A stretch of 64,000 bases of DNA, from contig JAKOGI010002188.1 in assembly GCA_029747015.1 (NCBI GenBank), positions 1-64,000 on the forward strand, in the 5' to 3' direction. The notes beneath the pieces are model-generated. The model saw only the letters and a list, made by a program, of their open reading frames with translations, was not told the origin of the DNA and searched no databases. A program made the position numbers and the translations under genes. This stretch comes from Carnegiea gigantea (taxonomy: Eukaryota; Streptophyta; Magnoliopsida; Caryophyllales; Cactaceae). This document shows, piece by piece, positions 22,796-35,624 of this stretch (position 1 is its first letter; every line of letters starts with the position of its first letter).

Positions 22796-25700
22796 TGTAA
22801 CGCCCCCAAATTAAACATGATTCACTGTTTGTATTTTCCTTAATAATCTCTCAATTATAATCTGATAAACTCAATAATAGTGGCGTTACCGCCGTCCAAA
22901 AAGGACAAGGCTTGTAACATGAGCACTATAAATAACAAAGTTAAGTATAACCTCAAATATATACACTTACATCAAGTGTTAACCAATGAAAGGTTTATAA
23001 ACTATAGTAAAATAAATCACCATATAGTCTACATCTTGATCCATAGAAGAATTCAGTATACAGTTTTAAAGTATGCATATACTGCATTACTCCTAATCCA
23101 TCTGGATTTCCTTGATTCACTTATCCTCTTCAGCTGATTTGTTAGTATGAGGGCAATTCTCTGAGCATTTGCCTAAAACAAAACATGAAAAATATTTTGA
23201 ACTATAAGCCGAAGCTCAGTATATGCATTCCTGAATTATTAAATGATATTTGAATAAATTGTTTAGGCGGCCGCTTTGCAATTCAATTTAAGTTAAAACA
23301 GTGAATGAGATGAATGTAAAACTGGATTGCTAGTTATTACCTGATAATGAACCTCTTGATACTGTTATGATCTATAGATAGGTGTACATCTGCCAAGCCG
23401 ATCGGGGACCTGGCCTGAAACCGCGTAGGAAACTGAAGAGCGAATGCCCTATAGATTATAACTGACGGGGTCACTAATTAATTGATAAGTCACTGTGTAA
23501 AGTGATTCATTGATGTACTTACCAAAGCATGATAACGTTGATAAATACACTTTGATTTGTAAAGATACAAGCAATCGACGTACCTGAAGTCTTTAAAATG
23601 ACATTTCAGTTGATAATACGTATACACAAGGGAAAATGATAGACTAAACCCCATTTCTGTTCAAGAAATATCATTATAGATAAATATAGTTAGTAAACCA
23701 TGTTCACTGACATACTTTATAATTTTAATGGAAATTGATTAATTAAAAAGATTTCTACAATCTCAATAATTCAATAAGTTAAACTAAAATGATCTGAAAA
23801 ATAAATCAGTTAGGGTTATTGAACCTGAAATACAACAAACTGATACAAAATAGATCAATTGGAATGATTGAGTTGCTAATAAAAAGATTTCAATTGATAT
23901 AAATGAAATATGGGTTTCTGATATTTCTGAAATGGATAATGGAAAGTGTGATGCTTCTGAAATGGATAATAGAATGCTTAATGCCTCTAAAATGGATAAT
24001 AGAAGGTTCAATGCTATGAGGGGTGTTGTGAGGTTCATGAAAGCTCAAATAACCTGAGTTAATCCAATAGACACTAATTTGAGTCATTACTGTGCCCACT
24101 TCTCAAATTTCATGTTTATGCTCACTTAACTCGGTTTCTAAATCCAAGTAAGCTTCTATACATAATCACACTTGTTAAACTCACTACACATTGTAATTTC
24201 CTTGCAATACCCATTATAGAAACTTTTGAAAATACTTCCAAATGTCATGATTTCTGTATTCACCCATGTTACCGTTTGATGGTCTGCATTAGAAAGTCCA
24301 TACCTTTCACCCCCGACCTCCACATAAGATGTAAAATCCTAATATGAAAAGCTCATAATGTCCACTAAAACTTTTATTTAGGACACAAAGCATGATTCAC
24401 ATAGTAAAGTCCCTAAAATTAGGGTAGAATATAGACGTGTATAATTTTACTTCAATCAGCACAGTCATAGCAAAACGACCATAACTTTTTTCACAGAATT
24501 CAGATTAAGGTGATTCAAAAGGCATGTGAAAGCTAACTTATTGGTATATCCACACACCAAAAATCACAAATTTTTAATGAGGTAATCAATACCAGTTTTT
24601 TCATAAAACCCACTGTTCAAAGCTGCTCTCAGTTTTAATGTATTCTGTGCAGTCTTCAGTAAATTAATCATAACTTTATGCACACAACTTGGAATCAAGT
24701 AAATCTAGAGCCTATTGAAAGCTAACTCATTGAGCTATCAATCCATCAAAATCATAATTTTCTCGTGCACCAATTATTACCAGTTTATTCGCAAACTCAC
24801 CCCTATTTTGGGGTCTGTTTACAGTATAATAGCCCATATTGCAATCTTTTCTTGACATAAACCCCCACTAAAATCAATCTTTCACTCATCTAAATCCACA
24901 ACAACATTACTATAATCATTTATGATGATAAAGATTTTCAAATCAAATACAAAATGATCCAAATCCATCACTTCGAACTTAAACTATAGCATGATCATGA
25001 ACAATCTCAACTCTCACATGCTTTATGCTTAATCAACACTTAAACACTTCAAAGATAGCTCTTAGTCTTGTCAAAATAGCATGATTAATAATAAAAACAA
25101 ATAAAAACAAGAATCAAAAACAAAAATCAGCATGGTGGGGATTAGAGATTACTCACTTGTTTGAAGAAGAAAAGAGGTTTAATGGTATTTGATACTTGAG
25201 GGGGTGTGGGGGTTGGATGGTGGCTGATCTGGTGGATGTAGGGTGGCTGCCTGGTGGCTATAGGGTGGCAAAACAGCAAGGAGAAGGGGCAGTGGCAGCT
25301 GCTGCTGTGGAGAAGAAAGGGAGAGAGAAGAGAAGAGCTTTGATATTTTGGTTGGTTTTTCACTTGGATGAAAATGACCCAAATTTTACTTGGCTGAAAT
25401 TTAACCTCCCAAAATATCTTTTGCTAATCAAAATTAGAGGTAATGATGGTAATTGGCTAAACAAATAGATTAGGAACTTGTTGGGCCGAAATCTGCCTTA
25501 AATGAGCTCGGGTTCAGGAAAAAAAAATCAAACAGGGTGCGATTAATTTAACTTTTTTTTCAGAAGCTCGAAATTAAATATGATGTCATGAAAAATGATT
25601 TAATCTTTTAAATCATAAATATCGAGGCCTACTATCAATTTTTCCAAAATTATCCAGTAAATGAAACTCGAATTGTAAAATGCGGCCCACAATGAATTCC

Positions 25701-25796
25701 CCCAACCAGGATGTTTAAATGAGATAAATAAATATGAAAAATTAATAACATGGCTTAATTAAATAAATGAATATTATTTAGAGTCAGGCTATTACA
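22796..25796 (-). repeat. 3' LTR of the Ty3/gypsy element (left copy)
   Basis: It runs TGTAACGCCC...CTATTACA on the plus strand, so TG...CA on the coding strand. It is collinear with 30906-33898. It includes a 30-bp segment repeated three times at 23926-24015 and many short open frames with no protein resemblance. Confidence 0.92.
23926..24015. repeat. Three 30-bp imperfect repeats inside LTR
   Basis: Three units sharing AAATGGATAAT follow one another with a 30-base period. The right LTR has the same three units at 32034-32123, so the array predates integration. Confidence 0.85.
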
Positions 25797-25810
25797 ACCT
25801 TCCCCCCTTA
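25797..25810 (-). other. Polypurine tract
   Basis: On the minus strand TAAGGGGGGAAGGT lies immediately before the 3' LTR, which then starts TGTAATAGCC. This is the second-strand primer position and confirms the orientation. Confidence 0.88.
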
Positions 25811-28500
25811 AAGAGTTTCATCCTTGAAACTTATGAACTTTGTTAACACATACAAGGTTATCCCAACGAGATATGGGTACTCGGCTTTCACTTCTTTGTC
25901 AGATTCCCAAGTAGCTTCTAAATGGGCATACTTTGCCCAAAGTAATTTGGTTAAAGATATCTACTTAATGCTTAACTGCTAAACCCTGTGATTTAATATC
26001 TGGACTGGGTGCTCTTGAAGCACAAGGCTTGCAATGACCGCAATGGGTTTGCTTATGACATCATGATTAGGATATGAAATGTACTGCTTGAGTTATGAGG
26101 CAAGGAACACATCATGCACGTGTTTGAGCTATATAGGCGGACCTGGTAGAGAAGCTATGCAATTCGACCTTTCAATAAACTGACATGGTCTAAAAGATCT
26201 TGACTGTAATTTTGTTTGTAGTTCAACCTCCTTACATCCTTAATTGATGAAACTTTCTGAAAAATCTTGTTATATATATGAAAGTCCAGGAATCTCCCTC
26301 TTTTATAAGCATAGCGTTTCTGTTGCTTTCAATAGGACATTTTCAGGAATCTTCTGACATGTGTCACCTTATTAATGCTGGAGAAGATCTTCATGACCCA
26401 TAAGATGATTTGTTGTCAATGTCTGCCGTCATTTTATCCTGATGTTTAATAAAGGATTCTCTGTTAGTGCTATCACAATGTTGACTGCTAGGAGTTCCAT
26501 ACTTTCTTCAAACACAAATATTGATCGTAGGTCATGAAGTACTACAGGCTCCAACTTAGAAGAGTTGATCCATTGATATTTTTAGATGCTCGCCCATCTG
26601 TTTCAGGATGATAAGAACTGCAAAAGTTCAATCTAGTTCTAAAGGCTCTTTGAAGTGCTTGTTATACCGGGCTTGAAATCCCTGATCTCGATCATACACT
26701 ATATCTGAGGGAATCCTATGACAAAGTCCATTGAAATTGAATCCCTTTCTTAAGGTTTTGCTCTATTCTTTGGAGCTCAAGATCATCATCCTGATTCACT
26801 CTAATTTCCTCCATTAGGGAGGACTGTAATGTAAGTGTCGACATTTGAACATTTACCTTCCTGTGCGACACTAATTGAATATCCAAGTCCTTAAGTTCTC
26901 TCAAGAGATTCAGTTGAGTAGTTACTACAGTGTTCAAGGTATGTTATGCCTTCCTAGCAGGGCATCTACTACAATATTTTTCTTTCTTGATTGACATTTG
27001 ATCTACCACAACTAATTGAGCTTCTTCTATGTGAAGATGTACTTGAAGCTTTGATGATCAGTATTGATTCTTGTATGGTACCCCATATAAGTAATGTCTC
27101 TAAATTTTCAACGCAAAAACTAGAGAAATGGGTAGGGTAATTCTTCTCATAAGACTTGAGTTGTTAGAAGGTATAAGCCACCACTTTATCTTTTTGCTAA
27201 CTTTGTAGCTTGCTTCGATAAATTGGCCAGGGAAGATAATATTTGTCAAATCCTTTCTGAACTCGATAACTCCCTGCTAAACTCAGACAATTTCTAGTCT
27301 CAGTGCATTGGTGGGTGTTGGGCACTTTGTAACTGCTTTCACCCTTTTGCAATTCAATCTTAATCTCTTCTTTTGAAACCATATGCTACATAAATACCAT
27401 TGCCTCTAACCAATGCTCATGCTTCTTGTATTTGCTATATAATTGATGTTCCTTTAAGGTCTACAACACTGTCCTCAAATAAACCGTATGCTTATCTCTG
27501 TCCTTGGAGTATTTCAAGATATCTTTTATAAACATCACTACAACTTGTCTAGATATGGTCTCAAACTCTATTCATAAGATCCATAAAGGCTGCGGGGCCA
27601 TTGATTAGGTCAAAAGGCATCACAGTGAATTTATCATGACCCAAATATGATCCGTAGTATGGTTTTGGTAATGTCTTCAAGTATAATCCTAAGTTAATGG
27701 TACCCTAACCTCATATCAATCTTAGATAAGACTCATGTTCCCTGCAGTTGATCAGTTATCTACTTGGGGTGATGGGTATTTGTTTTTGATGGTGATCTTG
27801 TTCCGCTCCCTGAAATCAAATGCATAACCTCAAGGTTCCATTCTTTTTCTTTACAAATAGAACTGGGAATCCCATTGAGGAACATTTGGGTGGTCCGATA
27901 AATACTTTCGGTAATAGCTCATCTAACTGAATCTTCAGTTTTCTAAGCTCTGTTGAAGCTATATAATATGGGTCATTGGAGATAGATTGAGCATAAGGGA
28001 TTAATTCAGTCTCATAATGAATTTCTCATTGCGGAGCACTCCTGATAATTCTTCAAGAAGACATCTATAAATTTGCAAACTATAGGAATATCTTCTACTT
28101 TTTCTTCTTTAGGATGAATATTAATAGCATAATACCAATACACAATATATCCTTGACATAAGAGCTCACTTGTTTCCATAACAAAATTTAAAGGATAAGG
28201 TTTTTCCTCTCTGTGACCATGAAACATATTTCTCTCCCTTGTTCATCTCTTAAAATAACTTTAGGGCCACCACAACCTATTTTTACCCCATAAGTACACA
28301 ACCAGCTCATTTCCAAAATGATATCAGAGTCTGATGAGTCAAATTAAATCAGAACTCTGGGGAAAACTCTCCCACCAATCGTAATTGAAACAAATTTATG
28401 AGATGTAGAACACTCAACTTTAGAGTCATTGGAACTTAATTCCATAATTGGTTTCTACCTCCTTATTATCAAGGTTCACTTGCATGGCAGATCATGTGAA
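25811..28500 (-). pseudogene. Degenerate pol polyprotein (PR-RT-RH-IN-chromodomain)
   Basis: Read from 28500 downwards. Protease C-terminal part near 28290-28420 (DIILEMSWL, GVKIGC). Linker and RT entry at 27800-28230 (KVEDIPIVCKFIDVF, VLFVKKKNGTLRLC). RT palm at 27480-27650 (FTVMPFDLINGPAAFMDLMN, then RPYLDKL). RT connection at about 27200-27420 (HMVSKEEIKI, SLAGSYR). Integrase core pieces at about 26600-26730 (IPSDIVYDRDQGF). Chromodomain-like end at about 25870-25960 (EATWESDKEVKAEYPYL). Stops and frame changes occur in most segments, and the palm aspartates fall in a damaged stretch, so the element is not autonomous. Confidence 0.85.
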
Positions 28501-28681
28501 TATAAATGAATGAGTGGCAACTGAATCAATCAATACACAAAATGGTTTCAAAATTAAAGGAGAGTTCCAGTAACTACCGCACCAGAGGTGGCAGTATCCT
28601 TCATGCTCAACACCTACGACCTTCCTACAGCTGCGGGCCTCGGAGGTGGGAGCCCATGTCTACAGCCTGCAATCTTCAAGA

Positions 28682-28723
28682 ACTGGCAGCAATAAGGTGC
28701 CCTGAGCTACCGCACCACATGCA
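28682..28723 (-). pseudogene. Gag zinc knuckle of the Ty3/gypsy element
   Basis: The 14 residues CMWCGSSGHLIAAS have the C-x2-C-x4-H spacing of a retroelement CCHC knuckle, but the final cysteine is serine and a stop follows. The knuckle binds RNA in active gag proteins. The rest of gag, to about 30300, has no readable frame longer than about 60 codons. Confidence 0.7.
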
Positions 28724-30331
28724 TTTTTTAGTTTCCACTTAGCAGTCCGGAGCGGTATAGTTCGTTCTTCCGCAATTCTGCTCCAAGTGAAGTCAGGCCC
28801 TAAGGGTCTATTCTTAACATTATTTCATCAAATATCGATTTCACCAGTTAGATAAAATGTTCCAATGTTTACCCTTTTATCCTTTGGAACCTCTATTACA
28901 AAGAAAATTTTCTCCATTCCTCGAATCTATTTTTCAGGTTCCACTGGGTCATACTTTGTACTCTAGAGTTCTTTAGTCTGAATTAGCTGAAGGCATTTTT
29001 CCAAGGGGCAGTAACCCATCAAAATTTCTCACTGACGTAATCCAAATGCATGGCAAAAATTTTGGTTGTCAAACTTAAGCTTTATGCAAGTGGTCTTCCA
29101 CAGGGAACTTAGATTGAATTAGCTAAAAAGGTATTGCGTTTCCCTCAGCAATGGATTCCACAAGTTAGACAACAATTAACCCCTATACAAAGTGTAGTTA
29201 ATATTTATCTTCTGTACAAGTGTGCTACAAAATTATCGTCTATTAACATAGGTGCAACCCAATTATAAACCAGCTACTAGCAGTAATTGGGCTCTTAAAA
29301 GCAGGAGAAAGTGACCAAGACTGATGAAGATGTGGCATGAGAATAAATGGTGATGCAACTGGATGAGGAGATGCCATGGAGACAAAAGACAAAGCCCCTA
29401 GTCAAAGCGAGAAACATCCAAATAGTTGATAATCTAACCAAGACAATAGTAAATGGTATGTTACCAGAAAGTGTAGTGAAATATTTTCAAGAGTAATGCC
29501 TACTTCATAGATTGAGGTGGAGTCAATGGACTGCTTGCAAAAGTTTAAACAATTTGAGCAAGTCTTGAATTGCAATGGATTGAAGCACAATATCTCTCTA
29601 AAGTGTCCTTGGTTTCTCTTCTATGGAATAGTCGGTAGTCAATAGTTTCAAACTTATGTATAGCAGAATAAGCCTCTCTAAAATCCGACAATTTAGGGGA
29701 TACTGCATCAAGAATCCCCCATATAGCTCGCTTAGATGAAATTCTTAGGTTATAGAAGAAAATATATCTGTAATTATTGAAGCATATTAAAGGAGTTGCC
29801 TGTACAAAATGACACCCATATGATGAGGAAGCATACGCTCAAAGTTGTAGGTACCCACTGACTTGAACAGTCTGTACCATAAGACTTCTAGGCTGAATTT
29901 CATTGAGCACTGGTCTCCAAATGTGCTGCAACATGGGTCATTGGAAAGCTTACTTTTTAAACTTTGATATAGACTAACTAAAATATCTCTATCTGATGGA
30001 ATGCATAGGCTGCAAGTGGACTAAACTCAAATCTTATACATTAGGATTCTGCTTAATTTGCAGACTTTGACTTGTCTAATAGTTTTGAATAACCAAATGA
30101 CCTCTAATCTACTTGAAACTTGTTTCATATGAAGGATATCTCCTTAAACTTAAAGTCAAGATAGGAAACCCTTATGTAAATCATGGTGATCATAAACAAA
30201 AGTTACTTCAAGGTCGGTTCTTATGCACTGATCAAAACCGCCAAATTGATTGAACTTGTGTATTCTGTCAATACTTGGTTTTTCCTATGCATTTAACCTC
30301 AAAATGAGTGAAGGGCCCTTCATAGGGCACA
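28724..30331 (-). pseudogene. Presumed gag region, unreadable
   Basis: By position this should encode the rest of gag. I find only short broken frames and no motif beyond the zinc knuckle. Confidence 0.35.
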
Positions 30332-30780
30332 TTTGTAACAACCCCCAACCCTAAGGCTCGGAGTGTTAGTGATTCTTAAATTTCTGGGGTGAAACGGATA
30401 GAGTTTCGCTTGCAAACTAGCCATTTTCTAGGCTTAAAGCCTTACATCAAATCCCCTGCATTGAATAGAAGTACAAAAGGATATCAAATCAAGTTCAACG
30501 GTTACACACTGGAGATTACAACTCTACGGGCTACACGTCCAGAGTACAAGGGTTTACATCCCAAAAATAAACAATTCAAGCTAAAAGAATGGCATATCAT
30601 TCAGATGGGTGACTCATATGACCATACATATCTAAATGCATTGGAACACCTTTAACTTATTGTTCAAAATCACCCTCGAATCTGATGCTTGAGATCAAAC
30701 TATATACACATTATATGGATCCATCTGACAAAGAAGAACATACGAGTAGAATATATATATGTGAGATAAGAAGACATTAC
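30332..30780 (-). repeat. Possible LTR fragment from a related element
   Basis: The stretch starts TGTAACAACCCCCAACC on the plus strand, the same kind of terminus as the flanking LTRs (TGTAACGCCC), but then differs in sequence. It may be the U5 end of a second, related LTR lodged in the leader of this element. I could not find its other end or a target duplication. Confidence 0.35.
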
Positions 30781-30888
30781 CAGCGTTACAAATCTCCAAG
30801 GATATCATAATAGTCCCCATTCCTCACTAACCAACTTTCTCAGTATCTTAACTTCATATTTCATATCCCATAAAAAAAATCTCAACCT

Positions 30889-30901
30889 GGTTCTGATACC
30901 A
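30889..30901 (-). other. Primer binding site (initiator Met-tRNA)
   Basis: On the minus strand TGGTATCAGAACC lies four bases from the 5' LTR. TGGTATCAGAGC is the usual plant primer site complementary to initiator Met-tRNA, so one position has changed. Confidence 0.88.
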
Positions 30902-30905
30902 AATC

Positions 30906-33898
30906 TGTAACGTCCTCAAATTAAACATGACTTACTATTTGTATTTTCCTTAATAATCCCTCAATTATAATCTGATAAACCCAATGATAGGGGCGTTACC
31001 GCCGTCTAAAAAGGACAAGGCTTGAAACATGAGCACTATAAATAACATAGTTAAGTATACCTCAAATATATACACTTACATCAAGTGTTAACCCATGAAA
31101 GGTCTATAAACTATAGTAAAATAAATTACCATATAGTCTACATCTTCATCTACAGAAGAATTCAATATACAGCTCTAAAGTATGCATATACTGCATTACT
31201 TCTGATCCATCCGGATTTCCTTGCTTCACTTATTCTCTTCAGCTGATTTGTTAGCATGAGGGCAATTCTCTTAGCATTTGCCTAAAACAAAACATGAAAA
31301 ATATTTCGAACTGTGAGCTGAAGCTCAGTACATACATTCCTAAATTGTTAAATGATCTCTGAATAAATTGTTTGGGCGGCCGCTTTGCAATTCAATTTAA
31401 GTTAAAATAGTGAATGAGATGAATGTAAAATTGCATTGCTAGTTATTATCTTATAGTGAACCTCTTGATACTGTTACGATCTATGGATAGGTGTATACCT
31501 ACCAAGCCGATCGAGGACCTGGCTGAAGTCACCCGGGTAACTGAAGGGCGAATGCCCTATAGATGATAACTGATGGGATTACTAATTAACTGATAAATCA
31601 TTGTGTAAACTGATTCATTAATGTACTTACCAAAGCATGATAACGTTGATAAATACACTCTAATTGGTAAAGATACAGGTCATGGACATACTTGAAGTCT
31701 TTAAAATGATATTTCAGTTGATAATACGTATGCCCAAGGAAAAATGATAGACTAGGCCCCATTTCTGTTCAAGAAATGTCATTATAGATAAATATAGTTA
31801 GTAAATCATGCTCACTGACATACTTTACAATTTTAATGAAAATTGATTAATTGAAAAGACTTCTACAATCTCAATAATTCAATAAGTTAAACCAAAATGA
31901 TCTGAAAAATAGATCAGTTAGGGTTATTGAACTTGAAATGCAACAAACTGATACAAAATAGATCAATTGGAATGATTGAGCTGTTAATAAAAAGATTTCA
32001 ATTGATATAAATGAAATATGGGTTTCTGATATTTCTGAAATGGATAATGGAAAGTGTGATGCTTCTGAAATAGATAATAGAATGATTAATGCCTTTGAAA
32101 TGGATAATAGAAGGTTCAATGCCATGAGGGGTGTTGTGAGGTTCATAAAAGCTCAAATAACCTCAGTTGATCCAATAGACACTAATTTGAGTCATTACTG
32201 TGCCCACTTTTCAAATTTCATTTTCATGCTTACTTAACTCGGTTTTCAAATCCAAGTAAGCTTCTATACACAATCACACTTGTTAAACTCACTACACTTT
32301 GTAATTTCCTTGCAATACCCATAATTACATAGAAATTTCTAAAAATACTTCCAAATGTCATGATTTCTGTATCCACCCATGTTACCGTTTGATAGTTTGC
32401 TTTAGAAAATCCATATCTTTCACTCCCGACATCCAAATAAGATGTAAAATCAAAATATGAAAATCTCATAATGTCCACTAACACATTTATTTAGGACATA
32501 AGCATGATTCACATAGTAAGGTCCCTAAAATTAGGGTAGAATATAGACATGTATAATTTCAGTTCAATCTGCGCAGTCATTGCAAAATGACCATAACTTT
32601 TTTCACAGAACTCAGATTAAGGTGATTCAGGAGGCTTGTGAAACCTAACACATTAATATATCCACACACCAAAAATCACAAATTTTCAATGGGCCAATCA
32701 ATGCCAATTTTTTTCCGTAAAACCTACTGTTCAAAACTACTCTCAGTTTCAATGTATTCTGTGCAGTCTTCAGTAAATTAATCATAACTTTGTCCACATA
32801 ACTCAGAATCAAGTAATTTTAGAGCCTATTGAAAGCTAACTCATTGAGCTATCAATCTACGAAAAAACATAATTTTCTTATGCACCAATTATTATCAGTT
32901 TATTCGCAAACTCACCCCTGTTTTGGGGTCTGTTTACAGCATAATAGCCCATATTGCAATCTTTTCTTGACATAAACCCCTGCTAAAATCAGTCTTTCAC
33001 TCATCCAAATCCACACCAACATTACCATAATCATTTATGATGATAAAGATTATCAAATCAAATACAAAATGATCCAAATCCATCACTTCAAACTTAAACT
33101 ATAGCATGATCATGAACAATCTCAACTCTCACATGCTTTATGTTTAATCAACACTTAAACACTTCAAAGATAGCTCTTAGTCTTATCGAAATAGCATGAT
33201 CAATAATAAAAACAAATAAAAATAAGAATCAAAAACAAAAATCAACATGGTAGGGATTAGAGATTACTCACTTGTTTGAAGAAGAAAAGAGGTTTAATGG
33301 TGTTTGATACTTGAGGGGGTGTTGGGGTTGGATGGTGGCTGATCTGGTGGATGTGGAGTGGCTGCCCTGGTGGCTGTAGGGTGGCAGAACAGCGGCAGTG
33401 GCAGTAGCTGCTGTGGAGAAGAAAGGGAGAGAGAAGAGAAGAGCTTTGATATTTTGGTTGGTTTTTCACTTGGATGAACCTAAATTTTACTTGGCTGAAA
33501 TTTAACCTCCCAAAATATCTTTTGCTAATCAAAATTATGGGTAATGATGGTAACTAGCTAAACAAATATATTAGAAACTTGTTGGGCCGAAATCTACCTT
33601 AAATGAGCTCAGGTTCCCGAAAAAAAAAATCAAACCGGGTGTGATTAATTTAATTTTTTTTTCCAAAGCTCGAAATTAAATATGATGTCATGAAAAATGA
33701 TTTAATCTTTTAAATCATAAATATCTAGGCCTACTATCAATTTTTCCGAAATTGTCCGGTAAATGAAACTCGAATTGCAAAATGCGGCCCACAATGAATT
33801 CCCCCAACCGGGACGTTTAAATGAGATAAATAAATGTGAAAAATTAATAACATGGCTTAATTAAATAAATGAACATTATTTAGGGTCGAGCTATTACT
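30906..33898 (-). repeat. 5' LTR of the Ty3/gypsy element (right copy)
   Basis: Collinear with 22796-25796. Its outermost base on the coding strand is A instead of the T of the canonical TG. It holds the same three 30-bp repeats (32034-32123). The LTR is where transcription of the element would start. Confidence 0.92.
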
Positions 33899-33903
33899 GT
33901 TCT
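33899..33903. repeat. Target-site duplication GTTCT (right)
   Basis: Exact copy of 22791-22795, immediately outside the right LTR. Confidence 0.85.
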
Positions 33904-34011
33904 TGTGACTTTCAAAATCTACATATTATGGATAAAGTGTCCAAGCCAATCCTGCGACTTGCTTTGGCCAAAATAAGAAGAATCCAATTTCGAACCAAAT
34001 ATGCTAATTAA
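33904..34011 (+). pseudogene. Open frame interrupted by retroelement, 3' part
   Basis: Thirty-five codons and a stop continue in phase from the left part at 22646-22795 when the insertion is skipped. It includes MDKVSKPILRLALAKIRRIQ and ends KYAN. No family recognised. Phase continuity supports a once-contiguous frame of 85 codons, but its reality as a gene is unproven. Confidence 0.35.
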
Positions 34012-35624
34012 GATACACTACATACTATTTTTATATTCTATACTGGCACATAAAGATATTATATCCACAAATATCTAACAACTTATGGAAATTCCTTCCT
34101 AGTTTAGCATCTTTATTAATTACAAATGTGAAGACAAGTCTCTTGTCCTACCAGGATGTGAAGCCTCTAATAATCCATGCATTTATTATCCAAGGCATGC
34201 ACTTTAATAGTCAATATGCCCTACACATAACTGATTCATTATTCTTTGAATCCAAGTACTAGCTTAGCTTTAGATTACATTTCACTTAGCTGTAGATTAC
34301 ACTTTAATAGTCAATATGCCCATGAAATTGTGTTTCAAGTACAGAAGCTATCTCGAGTGTTCAAGTTAGGAAACCAAAGATACATCTTGATTGAACGCTA
34401 AATTACATAAGGAGAGCAAACAAGGGGCTGTGATTGTGAATTAACCACCTAATGGGCCAACTAATCAAGTCTAGCCCTAACCATTTTAAGCTTATACTAG
34501 TATTTAAGAATGGTCAGCTCTGCCATCAAAGCTAATACAAGCTCTCCATGCATAAGAGCAAACTAACCTCTGCATTCTACACCAGCTAAATGCTCGTAAA
34601 TATAAATAAGGTAGGTCAAGGCTAACTAAGGCAAATTAGATTAGCAAGAACAATCATCAAACAAACAATAACTAGTGCTAAGCTAACTAAACAAGCTATA
34701 ATCACAAAAGTGAAAAGCCACCTAAAACAACAAAATAAAATGCAACCATGACTAGCTAATCCAACTACATTAAATATCCTAACCTGAATAAAATGCAAAC
34801 ATTATGACCTAGCTAAGCAAATAAGCACGAACATATAGAGAAAGAGAGATAAGAGATACTCATGCTTTAATTGTTTTAATGCTCCAAAATCGACAAGATT
34901 TCAACATAAATCTAACCTAATCTAACCTAAATGGGCCTTAACCAACCCCTATTTATTCTCCTCATGTGGGGTTTACTAGTTAACCTAAACCCTAAAAACT
35001 AAACTCCTAAAATCCCCCTTAAAAGTTCCCCCAAAATTGAACAAAGTCAAGCTTATATATACCCTAAAACATGAGTGAGACACATGTAACCTGTGTACAT
35101 TCCTTGGAAACTGGTCAATACTATGGAAAAATGTAGGCTGTTGAGATATGGCTTGACCGTATCAAGGAGATGCAGTCGTGTCCCTTTGACATGACTACCC
35201 TATGTTGATAATGGCTAGTCTTCAAAACTCACAACTATTATTCACATGCATCAACTTGGACGATTGGGTAAGGCTCTTGAATGTTTCGAAGGCTAGCTTT
35301 GTGGAAGGTTCAGAGATGTAGCTACTGGTACATGGTGAATAAGTTAAGAGCAATCTAGGATATTGGCCTGTATGTCTTAATTTTTAGAAAAAGGTTCGCT
35401 TGGGTTTTGACGGCGGGGCTTGAACTTCAGGTAGCATTTCTCAACATTAACACCTCCTTTGTCCAAGTTTTTGAACTAGGCCTGTTCAATTTATTTCCTG
35501 TAAAAAGCAATAGAAAATAAAAATTCTATATAATGTCTATGTACACATGGGTTCAAAACATGTAACATTTAAGACTCACCAGATGTAATTTTCTCTTTAA
35601 TAATTTTGTATTTTTTTCAATCTT
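34012..35624. other. Unassigned, no gene seen
   Basis: AT-rich sequence without frames of note. Phrases near 34900-35450 resemble retrotransposon leader or LTR sequence, but no paired LTR, primer site or motif was found. Confidence 0.35.

Larger units (their letters stand above)
22796..33898 (-). mobile_element. Ty3/gypsy chromovirus-like retrotransposon with 3-kb LTRs
   Basis: An 11.1-kb element with two collinear LTRs of about 3.0 kb, a GTTCT target duplication, a Met-tRNA primer site beside the right LTR and a purine tract beside the left LTR, all showing minus-strand orientation. The interior encodes, right to left, gag zinc knuckle, protease, reverse transcriptase, RNase H, integrase and a chromodomain-like tail, all damaged. 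The order RT-IN and the chromodomain place it among Ty3/gypsy chromoviruses; the long LTR suggests the Tekay/Del lineage. Over the first 160 bases the LTRs differ at about 12 positions, so it is moderately old. Confidence 0.92.

Noticed and set aside
23926..24015. A CRISPR-like or functional short repeat array
   Set aside because: Three 30-bp units follow one another without spacers, in plant LTR sequence. It is an ordinary tandem repeat.
25196..25468. A 90-codon plus-strand frame rich in Gly and Ala
   Set aside because: It lies within an LTR and overlaps frames on the other strand. The matching place in the second LTR does not keep it, so it is chance.
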